64,000 nucleotides of DNA from Blastopirellula marina DSM 3645 (GTDB lineage Bacteria; Planctomycetota; Planctomycetia; Pirellulales; Pirellulaceae), in NCBI RefSeq assembly GCF_000153105.1, contig NZ_CH672377.1:1902147-1966146 (forward strand), in the 5' to 3' direction. Under the pieces are notes generated by a model that saw nothing but the letters and a program-made list of their open reading frames with translations, did no database searches and was not told where the DNA came from. Below, in pieces: positions 9,901 to 18,709 of the stretch. Every line of letters starts with the position of its first letter. The stretch's first letter is position 1. The translations under genes and the position numbers were made by a program.

Positions 9901-11300
9901 ATCGCGACGGGGCCTCCATCTTCGGTGAAGGTCGCACTGAAATCGATGCCTGCGTCGTCGCCGTTCAGATCGACGCTCGGCGCATTATCCTCAAGCAAGA
10001 TCGAGACGGTGCTGATCGCGGCGACGCTATCGTCGACGCCATCGTTGACGACCACTTCGATCACGCGAGCGGTCTCGGTCGGATCAAGCGAGGTATTGTC
10101 ATAGGTAAGCGAACGCAGGACCAGCTCATAGTTGGCCAGCGTATCCTCGCCGCTCAAGGTCAATACGCCGCCGACATAACTCGCGGTGATCGCCGTGCCG
10201 GTGGTGTCGACCGCCAAGACCTCGGAGTCGCCATCCAACCAGTTGGTGATCGTCACGGTCGCCGAAGTCAACGTCGTGTTGTCGACATCCGCTAGCGCCA
10301 GATCGGTATCGACAATCGCCGCCGGACCATCTCCTTCGGCAAATGTCGCTTCAAAACTAGTTCCCGCATCGTCGCCGTTCAGGTCGACCGTCGGCGCATC
10401 GTTGACCGGAACGACCGTAATCTTCGACGCAGCTTTGACGCTGTCAGAAACCCCGTCGTTGACCGTCACTTCAATCGTGCGAACGGTGGAGTCCGGATCT
10501 TGCGACGTATTGTTGTACTGGAGCGTTCGCAGGACTTGCTGGTAATTGGCCAGCGAATCAGCCCCCGAGAGGAGCAGTTCTCCGGTGTTGGGGTCATAGC
10601 TGGTCACGACGATGCTCGTGCCGGTTACATCCACCGAAAGCGACTCCGCCGCTCCATCGGGACGATTCACCAGCACAATCTTGGCCGAGTCGAGCAGCGG
10701 ACTGTCCGCATCCGTCACCGTCAGGTTTGCCCCGACGGCGGCGACTGGCCCGCCATCTTCCGTAAATTGGCCGTTGTAGCCGGTTCCGGCCGTGGGGCCG
10801 TTCAGATCGACCGACGGGGTCTGGTTTCCTGCGGCCGAAACGACAATCGTGAATGTTTCAGCGTCCGCTAGCGGCGTCGTTCCCCGGTCGATCGCGATGA
10901 CGATGATTTTATGAGACCCCACCTGATCTGCCGTCGGCGTCCAAGTGAAGATGCCGGAGGTCGAAATCTTCGCTCCTTCCGGCGTGTCGGTGCCGACATC
11001 GGGATCCAGCACCAGGCGAATCTGATCGCCGGTCGGATCTCCGCTCGCGTCCAAGTCGACAACGGTTGCGCCATTGGCGAACAAATCGATCGTGAACGCT
11101 TGCCCCACGACCAGATTGATCTGGGGAACGTCCGCGAGATTGAGGTCCGGAGCGCAATCATTGCCAGGCACGCCGGAAGCCGTCAGCACCACGCGCGGCT
11201 CCAGCGACTCCAATTGTGAGACATGGTTCCGGCTTCGGCGAGCTTTGGGGGAGGAGGCGCGGAAGGGACGCAATGAGTTTAGATCACGGCGATTTTGCAT
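6915..11300 (-). CDS. giant cadherin-like repeat surface protein
   Basis: 1461 residues, acidic and Asp/Thr-rich, with the planctomycete N-terminal motif (LESLEPRVVLTASG, about residues 29-42). It contains seven copies of a module of about 130 residues. Each opens with DLNG(E/D)(D/E)xGT.F.(A/V)TFTEDxGPVAIVD and closes with TLANYELVLR.LTY.NTS..P.ETAR.IEV.VNDG..DSVA. These alternate with three cadherin/Ig-like modules starting NLEAISDQ(D/E)AQ.G; an N-terminal PQINLVVGQAF module is a fourth relative. The Asp-rich loops suggest calcium binding, as in cadherin and VCBS repeats. From base 7921 to about 9600 the gene repeats with an exact 720-bp (240-residue) period, and bases 8641-8757 and 9361-9477 are identical. 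Probable extracellular adhesin or cell-wall/matrix protein. The C-terminus (NNDEFDLALTEVLDEPWL) shows no recognisable anchor. Confidence 0.85.
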   Translation of the reverse strand: MQNRRDLNSLRPFRASSPKARRSRNHVSQLESLEPRVVLTASGVPGNDCAPDLNLADVPQINLVVGQAFTIDLFANGATVVDLDASGDPTGDQIRLVLDPDVGTDTPEGAKISTSGIFTWTPTADQVGSHKIIVIAIDRGTTPLADAETFTIVVSAAGNQTPSVDLNGPTAGTGYNGQFTEDGGPVAAVGANLTVTDADSPLLDSAKIVLVNRPDGAAESLSVDVTGTSIVVTSYDPNTGELLLSGADSLANYQQVLRTLQYNNTSQDPDSTVRTIEVTVNDGVSDSVKAASKITVVPVNDAPTVDLNGDDAGTSFEATFAEGDGPAAIVDTDLALADVDNTTLTSATVTITNWLDGDSEVLAVDTTGTAITASYVGGVLTLSGEDTLANYELVLRSLTYDNTSLDPTETARVIEVVVNDGVDDSVAAISTVSILLEDNAPSVDLNGDDAGIDFSATFTEDGGPVAIVDADLAIADADSATLTSATVTITNLLDDAAEILAVDTTGTAITASYVGGVLTLTGEDTLANYELVLRSLTYNNTSENPTETARLIEVIVNDGESDSVAAVSTVTVVGVNDAPDLETISDQEAHLGVVMEVIVTASDPEGDVLEFQLDFDDPSGNMPASATITKTSDTTALISWTPSIEDGAGPFVFVVLVTDDHPTDALSDSETFTVTLVNDPPIIDLNGEDEETGFAATFTEDEGPVAIVDTDLTISDIDNTTLASAAVTITNLLDGAAEELTVDTTGTAITASYIDGVLTLTGEDTLANYELVLRTLTYENTSENPTETARLIEVTVNDGAVDSVAAVSTVAVVGVNDAPNLEAISDQDAQVGELMEVIVTASDSEGDALEFQLDFDDPSGNMPASATITKTSDTTALISWTPSIEDGAGPFVFVVLVTDDDATDALSDSETFTVTLINALPIVDLNGEDEGTSFTATFTEDEGPVAIVDTDLTLTDVDNTTLVSATVTITNLLDGAAEELAVDTTGTAITASYVDGVLTLTGEDTLANYELVLRTLTYENTSQEPTETARVIEVIVNDGADDSVAAVSTVTVVDVNESPNLEAIADQEAQVGVAMQVIVTASDLEGNDLTFQLDFDDPSSSMPASATITKTSDTTALIEWTPTVEEGAGPFVFVVLVTDNDPDAPGTDSESFTVTLTNALPIVDLNGEDEGTGFAVTFTEDGGAVTIVDSDLGVFDTDDLTLTSATVTITNLLDGDAEALTVDVTGTSIIATYVDGVLTMIGEDTLANYQLVLGTLAYENTSGNPSEADRLVEVTVNDGTDDSVAVVSTVTVVAVNNAPEVDLNGEDAGTGFAATFTEDAGPVVIVDTDLTVTDVDNATLASATVTISNLLDGAAETLAVDTTGTAITASYLNGVLTLSGADTLANYELVLRTLTYENSAEDPDETDRLVEVVVDDGTLASVAAVGTVTIVTAGEPPLEGESINNDEFDLALTEVLDEPWL
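7921..9600 (-). repeat. 720-bp direct repeats inside the giant repeat-protein gene
   Basis: Corresponding blocks start at 7921, 8641 and 9361, spaced exactly 720 bp. The 8641 and 9361 blocks are identical over 117 bp and differ by one base at 8758. Blocks at 8281 and 9001 differ at one position in 60. Each unit encodes one 130-residue module plus one cadherin/Ig-like module. Confidence 0.9.
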
Positions 11301-11989
11301 AGAGATGTTTCTGTAGGTCTTCGTTGGAATAGGGGAAGGAACGGAGGCCGACCAGATTCCACCTGGTCAGTCTAGGTAAAGCGTGGCAATTCTAACGGAT
11401 AGGGTGCGAAGTCAACTAATCCACTTTCACGCATGCTTTACCCAGCCAAGCGGGACGCTGAAATGGCCGATCGCGCCGAATCTGTCACCCTGGATAAAAG
11501 GGGCAATTTGCGGCCATGTTGTCTGGTGAATCTTCGTCTTTAGTTCGACTTAACAACGCGAAAATTGGTTCCACCGACGCTGGTTTACTCCTCCTAAAAT
11601 CCCAAGATTCTTGAAAATTGCGCATAAGATTTATTCGGACAATTCTTCGCAAACACCCAAGACGTCAACGCTAGCATTCGCCAGTTGGTATGCGCTGCGT
11701 AACAAGTTCTCGGCGACGGAGCGGCGATCGCGTTTTGATTGAAACACCAAACGCGTTCCTTCGAGTCGCCAAATTTTCCCCAATCTCGCCAAGCGGACAT
11801 TTCTAATGGACGCGAAGTCGCCGCTCGAAACTCCTATGCCTTAAGCCGTAGACCACTCCAACACCTGCCAATCGCCCCGCGGTTCGCCCTAGCGAGCGTT
11901 TCTCGGCGCGATTTGCGTCACTGCTTCCGTCCAGGAATAATGGCGAGGACCAACTTGCCCCCGTCGCTCGTCTTTTGTGTGAGCCTGCT
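11301..11989. other. intergenic region, divergent promoters expected
   Basis: About 690 bp between the start of the minus-strand giant gene and the plus-strand sulfatase. Regional base composition is more AT-rich than the flanking genes. A 68-codon minus-strand frame (11594-11800) has no good ribosome binding site or recognisable sequence. I see no RNA gene or repeat. It should hold the promoters of both flanking genes, but I cannot assign a confident -35/-10 pair. Confidence 0.4.
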
Positions 11990-13414
11990 ATGCGAAATGC
12001 CCTCCTGACGCTTTGTCTTGCCGTTGCCGGCGCCGCCTACGCCGAAGCGGCGGAGCGCCCGAACTTTGTCTTCTTCCTGGTCGACGACCTCGGCTGGGCT
12101 GACGTAGGGTGCAACGGCAGCACGTTTCACGAAACGCCGAACATCGACAAGTTGGCCGGCAGCGGCATGCGTTTCACCAACGGGTACGCCGCTTGTCCCG
12201 TTTGCTCGCCGACGCGGGCCAGCATCATGACGGGTCGGCATCCGGTCCGGGTCGACATCACCGATTGGATCCCGGGGATGAAAGCGAAGGGGGCGAAGAA
12301 TCACCGCTTCCAACATATCCACGATCGCGATGATCTGGCGCCGGAAGAAACGACGATCGCCGAGTCGCTGCGAGCCGACGGTTACTCCACCTTCTTCGCC
12401 GGCAAATGGCATTTGGGCGACCAAGGAAACTGGCCGACCGAGCAAGGGTTCGACATCAACATCGGCGGGCACGACCGAGGCTCCCCTCCCGGCGGCTACT
12501 ATTCGCCCTGGAACAATCCGGTGCTAGAAGCGAAACATGACGGCGAGTATCTGACCGAACGGTTGACCGAAGAGTCGATTCACTTTTTGGAGACGCGCGA
12601 CCAGGCGAAACCATTTTTGCTGTACCTGGCCTACTACAACGTTCACACGCCGATCCAGCCCTATCAAAAACGGGTCAAACACTACCAAGAAAAGGCGAAG
12701 CAGTTTGAGGGGGAAACGCCCGTTCAAAAAGAAGGGGGCGGAAAGTCGCGCATGCGACAAGACAACCCGCAGTACGCATCGATGGTCGCCGCAGTCGATG
12801 ACAGCGTCGGAGCCATTTTGGCTGCGCTCGATCGTTTGAGTCTGACCGATAATACGGTCGTCATCTTCTTCTCCGATAACGGCGGGCTTTGCACGACCGG
12901 CGGCGCGGGACCGACCAGCAACTTGCCGCTCCGCTCTGGCAAAGGCTGGCTGTACGAAGGGGGGGTCCGCGAGCCGATGATCATTCGTGCCCCCGGCGTG
13001 ACCAAGGCCGGTTCCGTTTGCGATACGCCGGTCGTCAGCATGGATTTCTTCCCCACCATCCGCTCGCTCGCCGGACTGCCGGCGCAGCCGAAATTGCACG
13101 TGGACGGGCAAAGCCTGGTTCCGCTGCTCGCAGGGAAGTCTCCCTCCGAGGACCGCACGTTCTATTGGCACTATCCGCACTATCACGGATCGAAATGGAC
13201 GCCGGGAGCATCAATTCGCGACGGCGACTGGAAGCTGATCGAATTTTATGAAGATGACCGAGCCGAGTTGTACAACCTTCAACACGACCCCGGCGAGTTA
13301 CAAGACTTGAGCCAATCGAACCCAGAAAAAGCGGCCGAGTTACGCCAGAAGCTTCAAACCTGGCAAACGAAAATGAACGCCAAAATGCCGCAGGAAGTCG
13401 ACGGACAGCAATAA
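11990..13414 (+). CDS. sulfatase (arylsulfatase A-like, CSPTR motif)
   Basis: 474 residues from the ATG at 11990, which begins a signal peptide ([20 protein letters not shown]); a TTG five codons upstream is a less likely start. Alkaline-phosphatase-fold sulfatase: the N-terminal metal motif is [13 protein letters not shown], and the formylglycine site is [12 protein letters not shown] (Cys about residue 75). Also present are GKWHLG, the metal-site motif FFSDNGG and a C-terminal sulfatase subdomain ([11 protein letters not shown]). It hydrolyses sulfate esters, probably of sulfated polysaccharides, in the periplasm. The Cys needs conversion by a formylglycine-generating enzyme that is not in this window. 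The substrate cannot be read from the sequence. The PQQ-like propeller gene follows 107 bp downstream on the same strand. Confidence 0.93.
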   Translation: MRNALLTLCLAVAGAAYAEAAERPNFVFFLVDDLGWADVGCNGSTFHETPNIDKLAGSGMRFTNGYAACPVCSPTRASIMTGRHPVRVDITDWIPGMKAKGAKNHRFQHIHDRDDLAPEETTIAESLRADGYSTFFAGKWHLGDQGNWPTEQGFDINIGGHDRGSPPGGYYSPWNNPVLEAKHDGEYLTERLTEESIHFLETRDQAKPFLLYLAYYNVHTPIQPYQKRVKHYQEKAKQFEGETPVQKEGGGKSRMRQDNPQYASMVAAVDDSVGAILAALDRLSLTDNTVVIFFSDNGGLCTTGGAGPTSNLPLRSGKGWLYEGGVREPMIIRAPGVTKAGSVCDTPVVSMDFFPTIRSLAGLPAQPKLHVDGQSLVPLLAGKSPSEDRTFYWHYPHYHGSKWTPGASIRDGDWKLIEFYEDDRAELYNLQHDPGELQDLSQSNPEKAAELRQKLQTWQTKMNAKMPQEVDGQQ

Positions 13415-13521
13415 AGTTAGCTGGCTTACAAGCCGCTTGTTCGAGGTGAGCTAACCTAACGGAAATGTTATTCTGGGCGGAGCGATGTTCGGAATATTTC
13501 ACGGTAAAAAGAGCAAACATC

Positions 13522-14757
13522 ATGATCGCGCGACTTATCCTCCTGAGCGTCGTTTTCGTTTCGTCTTCCACAATGCTGCAAGCTGGCGACTGGCTCCATT
13601 GGCGCGGACCGCACGATTTGGGAATCGCCGAACCTGGGCAGAGCCCGCCGACCAAGTTTAGCGACAGTGAGAATGTGGTTTGGAAAACGTCGGTCCCAGG
13701 TCGCGGGCACTCGTCCCCGATTTTGGTGGGCGACAAAGTCGTGCTGACAACCGCCGACAAAGAAAAGCAAACGCAGTCGGTGCTCTGCTTTGATCGTAAG
13801 ACCGGCAAGTCGCTCTGGACGACGGTCGTCAATACCGGCGGACTGCCGCCTGAGATTCACTCGAAAAACACTCACGCTTCACCGACCGTCGCGTGCGACG
13901 GCAAGCAGTTATTCGCACTATTCAATAACAACAACTCGGTGCAATTAGCGGCGTTGGATCTCAACGGCAAGCTCCTCTGGAAGAAACAGGGCCCCTTTAC
14001 GCCGCAGCAGTTCAAATTTGGTTTTGGCCCTTCACCGCTTCTTTATGGCGATCTAGTGATCTTGGCCGCCGAGTACGAACAAGGCTATATCATCGCGCTC
14101 CGCAAGAAAAACGGCGCGATCGCTTGGAAAATTGATCGACCGCAAATTAGTTTTTCATCACCGATCGTCGCCAAACTCGCCGGTCGAGACCAGATGCTGA
14201 TTAGCGGTCTCAGCAAGGTTTGCAGCTATGATCCGCAAAGCGGCAAGCTCCTTTGGTCGGTCGATGGGCCGGCGCTGGCGACATGCGGCACGTTGGTCTG
14301 GTTGGGCGATACGGTCTTCGCCAGCGGCGGCTATCCCGAGAAAGAAACCATCGCCGTCAAAGCGGATGGTTCAGGCAAGATCTTGTGGCGCCAACCGGTT
14401 AAGTGTTACGAGCAATCGCTGGTCGCCGCCGATGGCTTTGTCTACGCGGTCAGCGACGATGGGATCGCCTATTGCTGGAACGCCGTGACTGGGCAAGAGA
14501 TGTGGAAACAGCGACTGGGAGGAGGTTCGGTCAGTTCTTCCCCCACGCTGGTCGGCGATTCGATCTATCTGTTCAACGAGCGCGGCAAATGCTTCGTCTT
14601 CAAGGCGAATCCGCAGAAGTTCGAGCTGGTCGCAGAAAATCAACTCGGCGACGAGGCGTTCGCTTCCCCCTCATTTTGCGAAGACCAAATGTTCATGCGG
14701 ACCGCCGATTCCAGCAGCGGAACCCGGCTGGAGACGCTCTATTGCATCGGGCAATAG
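13522..14757 (+). CDS. PQQ-like (BamB-type) beta-propeller protein
   Basis: 411 residues from the ATG at 13522, which opens a signal peptide (MIARLILLSVVFVSSSTMLQAG). The mature part starts DWLHWRGPHDLGIAE, the usual opening of planctomycete PQQ-binding-like propeller proteins. Recurrent blade motifs of the form G(K/A)..W(K/S/T) follow: GKSLWTTVV, GKLLWKKQG, GAIAWKI, GKLLWSVDG, GKILWRQP, GQEMWKQ, suggesting six to eight blades. Such proteins lie in the periplasm. They may be scaffolds or, rarely, quinoprotein-like enzymes; no cofactor ligands are identifiable, so function is unknown. It lies downstream of the sulfatase on the same strand and converges with the next gene 11 bp away. Confidence 0.85.
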   Translation: MIARLILLSVVFVSSSTMLQAGDWLHWRGPHDLGIAEPGQSPPTKFSDSENVVWKTSVPGRGHSSPILVGDKVVLTTADKEKQTQSVLCFDRKTGKSLWTTVVNTGGLPPEIHSKNTHASPTVACDGKQLFALFNNNNSVQLAALDLNGKLLWKKQGPFTPQQFKFGFGPSPLLYGDLVILAAEYEQGYIIALRKKNGAIAWKIDRPQISFSSPIVAKLAGRDQMLISGLSKVCSYDPQSGKLLWSVDGPALATCGTLVWLGDTVFASGGYPEKETIAVKADGSGKILWRQPVKCYEQSLVAADGFVYAVSDDGIAYCWNAVTGQEMWKQRLGGGSVSSSPTLVGDSIYLFNERGKCFVFKANPQKFELVAENQLGDEAFASPSFCEDQMFMRTADSSSGTRLETLYCIGQ

Positions 14758-14768
14758 AGCGCGGCGAC

Positions 14769-15536
14769 TTACGATTCTGGCTTCGTCGGATTATCGATCG
14801 GCTTCAAGCTGATGCCGCCAGAGGCGCGTAATTCCAACTCGTACGTCTTTCCTTCGAGCATCTGAATACTGGCCGCTTCTCCATGCGCGGCGCGGATCCC
14901 CTTTTCTTGGGCCGCTTTGGGATCGTTGGCCAGTTTCCAAAAGTCAGACCAGAGCTCATTTTCAAATTCGGTCGCTTCGGGATTTTGACCGTAGACCAGG
15001 GGACGATCACCGACCTTATCGATATCGGGAACTTCGTCCGCCGATTGCGAGTCTCCAAAGATCTTGCGGAAGAGAAAAATAGACGTGTTACGAAAGGGAT
15101 CGTTTTCTTCGACGAATTTGTCCTCGAACTTGACCACCCAATAATCGATGTAAACCACGTCGCCTTTGACGACAAACTCGCGCGGCGCACCAATCGTCTC
15201 TCCCTGGCGATCGACTTCGACAAAACGAATCTTCGAAGTCTTCTTGCCGGTCTGCTCATCGACCGTTTGATCGACGACATAGAACTGGCCGATGCGGCGA
15301 TCGACCTTTAACAGCTTCAGGCGAACCTCCAGCTTTTCGATCGCCTCTTTTTTCAGCAAGACTTCCGTTTCGAGCGCAACAACTTTGGTTTGCGCATCTT
15401 GCAAGGCCAGCTCTTTTTCGTGGTAGACGTTGTAGCCAAAGAAGGATGCGAAACCGAGCACGATTGCAACGAGCAATGCGAGAAGCGTTCGAATCGTCGT
15501 GTTGATTGTAGAGATCGTATCCATCATCTTCGCCAT
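14769..15536 (-). CDS. membrane-anchored coiled-coil protein of unknown function
   Basis: 255 residues from the ATG at 15536, which has GGGAAAG five bases upstream; a start 19 codons earlier lacks this. One N-terminal transmembrane segment (LLALLVAIVLGFASFFGYNVY, about residues 17-37) is followed by a heptad-like stretch (about 42-80; alternating Glu/Lys/Leu) and a soluble domain with QTGKKTSKIRFVEVD and GDVVYIDYWVVKFED. I do not recognise the family. The topology fits a protein anchored in the inner membrane with a periplasmic domain. A terminator of the upstream branching-enzyme gene separates the two, so it is probably transcribed on its own. Confidence 0.65.
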   Translation of the reverse strand: MAKMMDTISTINTTIRTLLALLVAIVLGFASFFGYNVYHEKELALQDAQTKVVALETEVLLKKEAIEKLEVRLKLLKVDRRIGQFYVVDQTVDEQTGKKTSKIRFVEVDRQGETIGAPREFVVKGDVVYIDYWVVKFEDKFVEENDPFRNTSIFLFRKIFGDSQSADEVPDIDKVGDRPLVYGQNPEATEFENELWSDFWKLANDPKAAQEKGIRAAHGEAASIQMLEGKTYELELRASGGISLKPIDNPTKPES

Positions 15537-15608
15537 GAAGGCTTTCCCAGTTGCCGTGCGATTGCTGCGCCTACCGGAATTGTACACCACCACGCGGCGC
15601 TGCGAAGT

Positions 15609-15638
15609 GAAAAAGAAAACGGCCCGCTACGGGCCGTT
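15609..15638 (-). terminator. rho-independent terminator of the GH13 gene
   Basis: Perfect 9-bp arms at 15618-15626 and 15630-15638 with a 3-nt loop. The minus-strand 3' side reads TTTTCTTTTT. It lies about 35 bp past the stop of the glucan-enzyme gene. Confidence 0.85.
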
Positions 15639-15672
15639 CCACAATCGTCCAGCACCCTACAAACTCTGACGG

Positions 15673-17487
15673 TTATGCCGGATCTTGCGAGAAAATCTGG
15701 AAGCTGTAGGGAGCCAGCGCCACCGTGTCGGAGAAACCCTGGCCGTCATACGGAGCCGGTTCGGCCTGACTGTCTCCATCGGCATGGTTGCTGAAGTCGT
15801 CGCTATAGACTTTCGCGTCTGAATTCAAACGCAATCGCCAGACGCCCTCTCGCGGAAAGCCGATTCGATAGTCATGCAATTCTTGGTTCGCGAAGTTGGC
15901 GACCACCACGACGCTATCGCCGGGACCACCTTCGCTCCAGCGACGAAACGCGATCACTTTGTTGGCGTCGTCAAGATGAAAGACTTCGATGTTTTGGCCG
16001 GTCAACCCACGCGAACATCCTACGCGATTGAGCCGCAAGTGGATCAGATCGCGATAGAGTCGTTTGATGCCGCGAAACTCCGCCTCTAGTTCCCACTTCA
16101 GCGGTTTGTCGTCGCGGAACCAGCCATCCTGCAGGAACTCTTGGCCTTGAAACAGCATCGGGATGCCGGGCGCGGTGAACATCATCGCCGCGGCCAACGT
16201 CGAGCGCCGCTTTGCATACACGTCGTGCGGGTGCTGAGCACTTACTTCACTGACGACGCGCGCCTTGCCGTTGGCGACTTCATCATGCGATTCGCTATAA
16301 ACAACTCGCTGAAAAGCGTCGCCGTTATAGCGATACAGCAGCGCGTCGCGCACGACTTCCATTGAGCGATCGGAGTCGTTCAAGATCGTCACGACGCTCC
16401 GAATGGGGTGAACGAATTTGGCGTCCCATTGCGAGAGAAAGCCGGCGCCTCCTTCCTCGGGAGACTTCGTTAACCATTCGTTGTTTTGCAGATCTTCCGC
16501 GATGAGGATGCGGCCTGGAAAACGCTTGCGGATGACGTCGTTCACCCACCGGGTCATCGACCATCCTTCCGGCAGTTCGGTTCCGCCGTCGACACTGCGG
16601 ATGAAAAGCGTCATATCATAACGGAGTCCGTCGACATGAAAATCGTCCAGCCACATCAGCGCGTTGTCGTGGATGTATTGCCGGACTTCGCCGCGACCAT
16701 AGTCGGGACGCGTGTCTCCCCACGGAGTCGTCGATTTCCAGTCGTTGTAGAAATAGATGCCCCCTTTCCCGTTTTCGCTCCAGCCGTCGAACTGCCAGAT
16801 GCTCAAGTCGCTCGGCCCAAAGTGGTTGTAAACGACATCCAAGATGACGCCGATTCCCCGCCGATGGGCTTCCTTTACAAATCGTTTCAGGCCGTTCGGT
16901 CCTCCGTAGGCGCCTTCGACCGCAAAGATTTGCGCGGGGTTGTAACCCCATGAATAGTCGCCGGCAAACTCGGCCGCCGGCATCAATTCAATCGCGTTGA
17001 TCCCCAGGTTTTTCAGATAGTCAAGTTTTTGGATCGCATCGGCGAAACCGCCGGGGCCGTTTTCGTCCTGACCATTGAACGTGCCGACGTGCATCTCGTA
17101 GATGACCAGCTCGTTGAAGGTCGGGAGTTGAAACGCGTCCTCTTCCCAGTCGAAGCTATGCGTGTCGTAGATCACGCCGTCGCCGACCGAGTTGGTCACT
17201 TCACGAGCGTACGGGTCAATCCGCGACAGTTCTTGCTCTCCATTGCGCAGGAAAAAGCGATAACGCTGCCCCGGCTCGGCGCCGGTGACGTCGGCGTACC
17301 AGAAACCATGCTCTTCGTGCGCCATCGGATTGGCGTCGGCGTTCCAATCGTTGAACTCGCCGACAACGGCGACAGAGTCGGCGTTCGGCGCCCAAACGCG
17401 AAACGCCGTTCCCTCTTCGTGTGGGATCGCTCCCATACCGAGCTGATGCTTCGTCTCGTCCAACTTCTGCTCAGTCGATGTCCCCAT
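15673..17487 (-). CDS. GH13 alpha-glucan branching enzyme-like protein with CBM48
   Basis: 604 residues from the ATG at 17487, with GGAG six bases upstream; a GTG four codons earlier is an alternative. An N-terminal CBM48/early-set domain (about residues 15-105; FRVWAPNADSVAVVGEFNDWN) precedes a GH13 barrel. The conserved regions are VIYEMHVGTFN, VILDVVYNHFGPSDLS, the nucleophile Asp in GLRYDMT, the acid Glu in ILIAEDLQ and the stabilising region SESHDEVANGK. A C-terminal beta domain follows. The pattern resembles 1,4-alpha-glucan branching enzymes (GlgB) more than trehalohydrolases, although the two families overlap in these motifs. Cytoplasmic glycogen-type metabolism is inferred. No glgA or glgC neighbours are present. 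Confidence 0.85.
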   Translation of the reverse strand: MGTSTEQKLDETKHQLGMGAIPHEEGTAFRVWAPNADSVAVVGEFNDWNADANPMAHEEHGFWYADVTGAEPGQRYRFFLRNGEQELSRIDPYAREVTNSVGDGVIYDTHSFDWEEDAFQLPTFNELVIYEMHVGTFNGQDENGPGGFADAIQKLDYLKNLGINAIELMPAAEFAGDYSWGYNPAQIFAVEGAYGGPNGLKRFVKEAHRRGIGVILDVVYNHFGPSDLSIWQFDGWSENGKGGIYFYNDWKSTTPWGDTRPDYGRGEVRQYIHDNALMWLDDFHVDGLRYDMTLFIRSVDGGTELPEGWSMTRWVNDVIRKRFPGRILIAEDLQNNEWLTKSPEEGGAGFLSQWDAKFVHPIRSVVTILNDSDRSMEVVRDALLYRYNGDAFQRVVYSESHDEVANGKARVVSEVSAQHPHDVYAKRRSTLAAAMMFTAPGIPMLFQGQEFLQDGWFRDDKPLKWELEAEFRGIKRLYRDLIHLRLNRVGCSRGLTGQNIEVFHLDDANKVIAFRRWSEGGPGDSVVVVANFANQELHDYRIGFPREGVWRLRLNSDAKVYSDDFSNHADGDSQAEPAPYDGQGFSDTVALAPYSFQIFSQDPA

Positions 17488-17561
17488 CGCATTCTCCACG
17501 AACCGTTCAAAGGAATTTTAAACGCCAATCCCCAGCAGCACTTCGGCAAATATCGCGTTCG

Positions 17562-17732
17562 TTAAACGACGGGTCGACGGAAGCCGCCCACCACCAGACT
17601 GATAATGAACATGATCACGAACACGACCGCCAGAAACTTGGCGATACCTGCCGCCATACCGGCGACACCGCCAAAACCCAACAAAGCGGCAATCAAAGCA
17701 ATCACGAGAAATGTAATGGCCCAACCTAACAT
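17562..17732 (-). CDS. DUF1328-type small membrane protein
   Basis: 56 residues from the ATG at 17732, preceded by a perfect AAGGAG six bases upstream; a longer frame start upstream has none. Two transmembrane helices ([19 protein letters not shown] and [19 protein letters not shown]) are joined by a short Gly/Ala loop, matching the short DUF1328/YtjA family of two-helix inner-membrane proteins. The molecular function of the family is unknown. The gene stands alone, upstream of the branching-enzyme gene on the same strand. Confidence 0.88.
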   Translation of the reverse strand: MLGWAITFLVIALIAALLGFGGVAGMAAGIAKFLAVVFVIMFIISLVVGGFRRPVV

Positions 17733-17974
17733 GACGTTCTCCTTGGAAATGATGGAAGCGTCCGCAATAAGTTGCGAACAATCCACCCAAGAGCATACGG
17801 CGTGCCAATTCGCGCAAGTCCATAAATAGCAACGTTTTCTGTACTAAATGCCGCGCAGATCTGATCGTGCGCCAGCCGGTCAGGCCGCAAGTCAGCCGCG
17901 CCGGGCGAGAAGGGGGGGTAACGTAAGGTAGAATGGATGGTTTGGACCGAATCCATTGGCGGCCCCGCAAAATC

Positions 17975-18709
17975 ATGACAACCGAATCTGCTCCGACGAC
18001 AGATCGCTCGGCGATCGTACGGCTGGATCACGTCGGTCGCGTCTTCACCATGGGCGAGGTGAAAGTCGAAGTGCTGCGCGACTTTTCGCTCGATATATAT
18101 GAAGGCGAGTTCCTGGCGATCGTCGGCCCCAGCGGCAGCGGCAAATCGACGATTCTGAACCTGGTCGGCGGGCTCGATCAGCCAACCTCAGGAGAAGTCT
18201 TATTTCGCGGTGAAGATCTGACGTCCGCTTCCAATCGCCGACTGACCGCCTACCGCCGTGATCATGTCGGCTTCGTCTTCCAGTTTTATAATTTGGCGCC
18301 CAATCTGACCGCTCGTGAGAATGTGCTGACCGCAACCGAGATCGCCCGCGATCCGGCCGATGTCGACGAAGTCCTCGAAATGGTCGGTCTCACCGAGCGG
18401 GCCGATCACTTTCCGGCCCAGCTCTCCGGCGGCGAGCAACAGCGCGTCGCTATCGCTCGGGCCGTCGCAAAAAATCCCGATCTTTTATTATGCGACGAAC
18501 CAACCGGTGCGCTCGACTACACGACCGGCATAAAAGCGCTGCGCTTGTTGGTGGACGTCAATCGCCGCTTGGGCGCGACGATCGTGCTGATTACGCATAA
18601 CAGCGCGATCGCCGAAACGGCTGATCGGGTCGTTCACTTGCGCAGCGGACAGATTAGCGATCTCGTGATCAACCCACATCCGATCGCGCCAGAAGAGGTG
18701 ACCTGGTGA
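17975..18709 (+). CDS. ABC exporter ATP-binding protein (MacB/LolD/DevA type)
   Basis: 244 residues from the ATG at 17975; an ATG at 17933 in the same frame is possible. Complete ABC ATPase: Walker [11 protein letters not shown]-loop [18 protein letters not shown], signature [14 protein letters not shown], Walker [13 protein letters not shown] and H-loop ITHN. The FQFYNL Q-loop and the signature place it in the MacB/LolD/DevA exporter subfamily. It powers export through the permease encoded next. The stop overlaps the permease start (GTGA), which signals translational coupling. This is gene 1 of a three-gene exporter operon. Confidence 0.95.
   Translation: MTTESAPTTDRSAIVRLDHVGRVFTMGEVKVEVLRDFSLDIYEGEFLAIVGPSGSGKSTILNLVGGLDQPTSGEVLFRGEDLTSASNRRLTAYRRDHVGFVFQFYNLAPNLTARENVLTATEIARDPADVDEVLEMVGLTERADHFPAQLSGGEQQRVAIARAVAKNPDLLLCDEPTGALDYTTGIKALRLLVDVNRRLGATIVLITHNSAIAETADRVVHLRSGQISDLVINPHPIAPEEVTW

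Noticed and set aside
11594-11800. 68-codon minus-strand frame in the gap before the first sulfatase
   Set aside because: No ribosome site, no recognisable sequence, composition like noncoding DNA.
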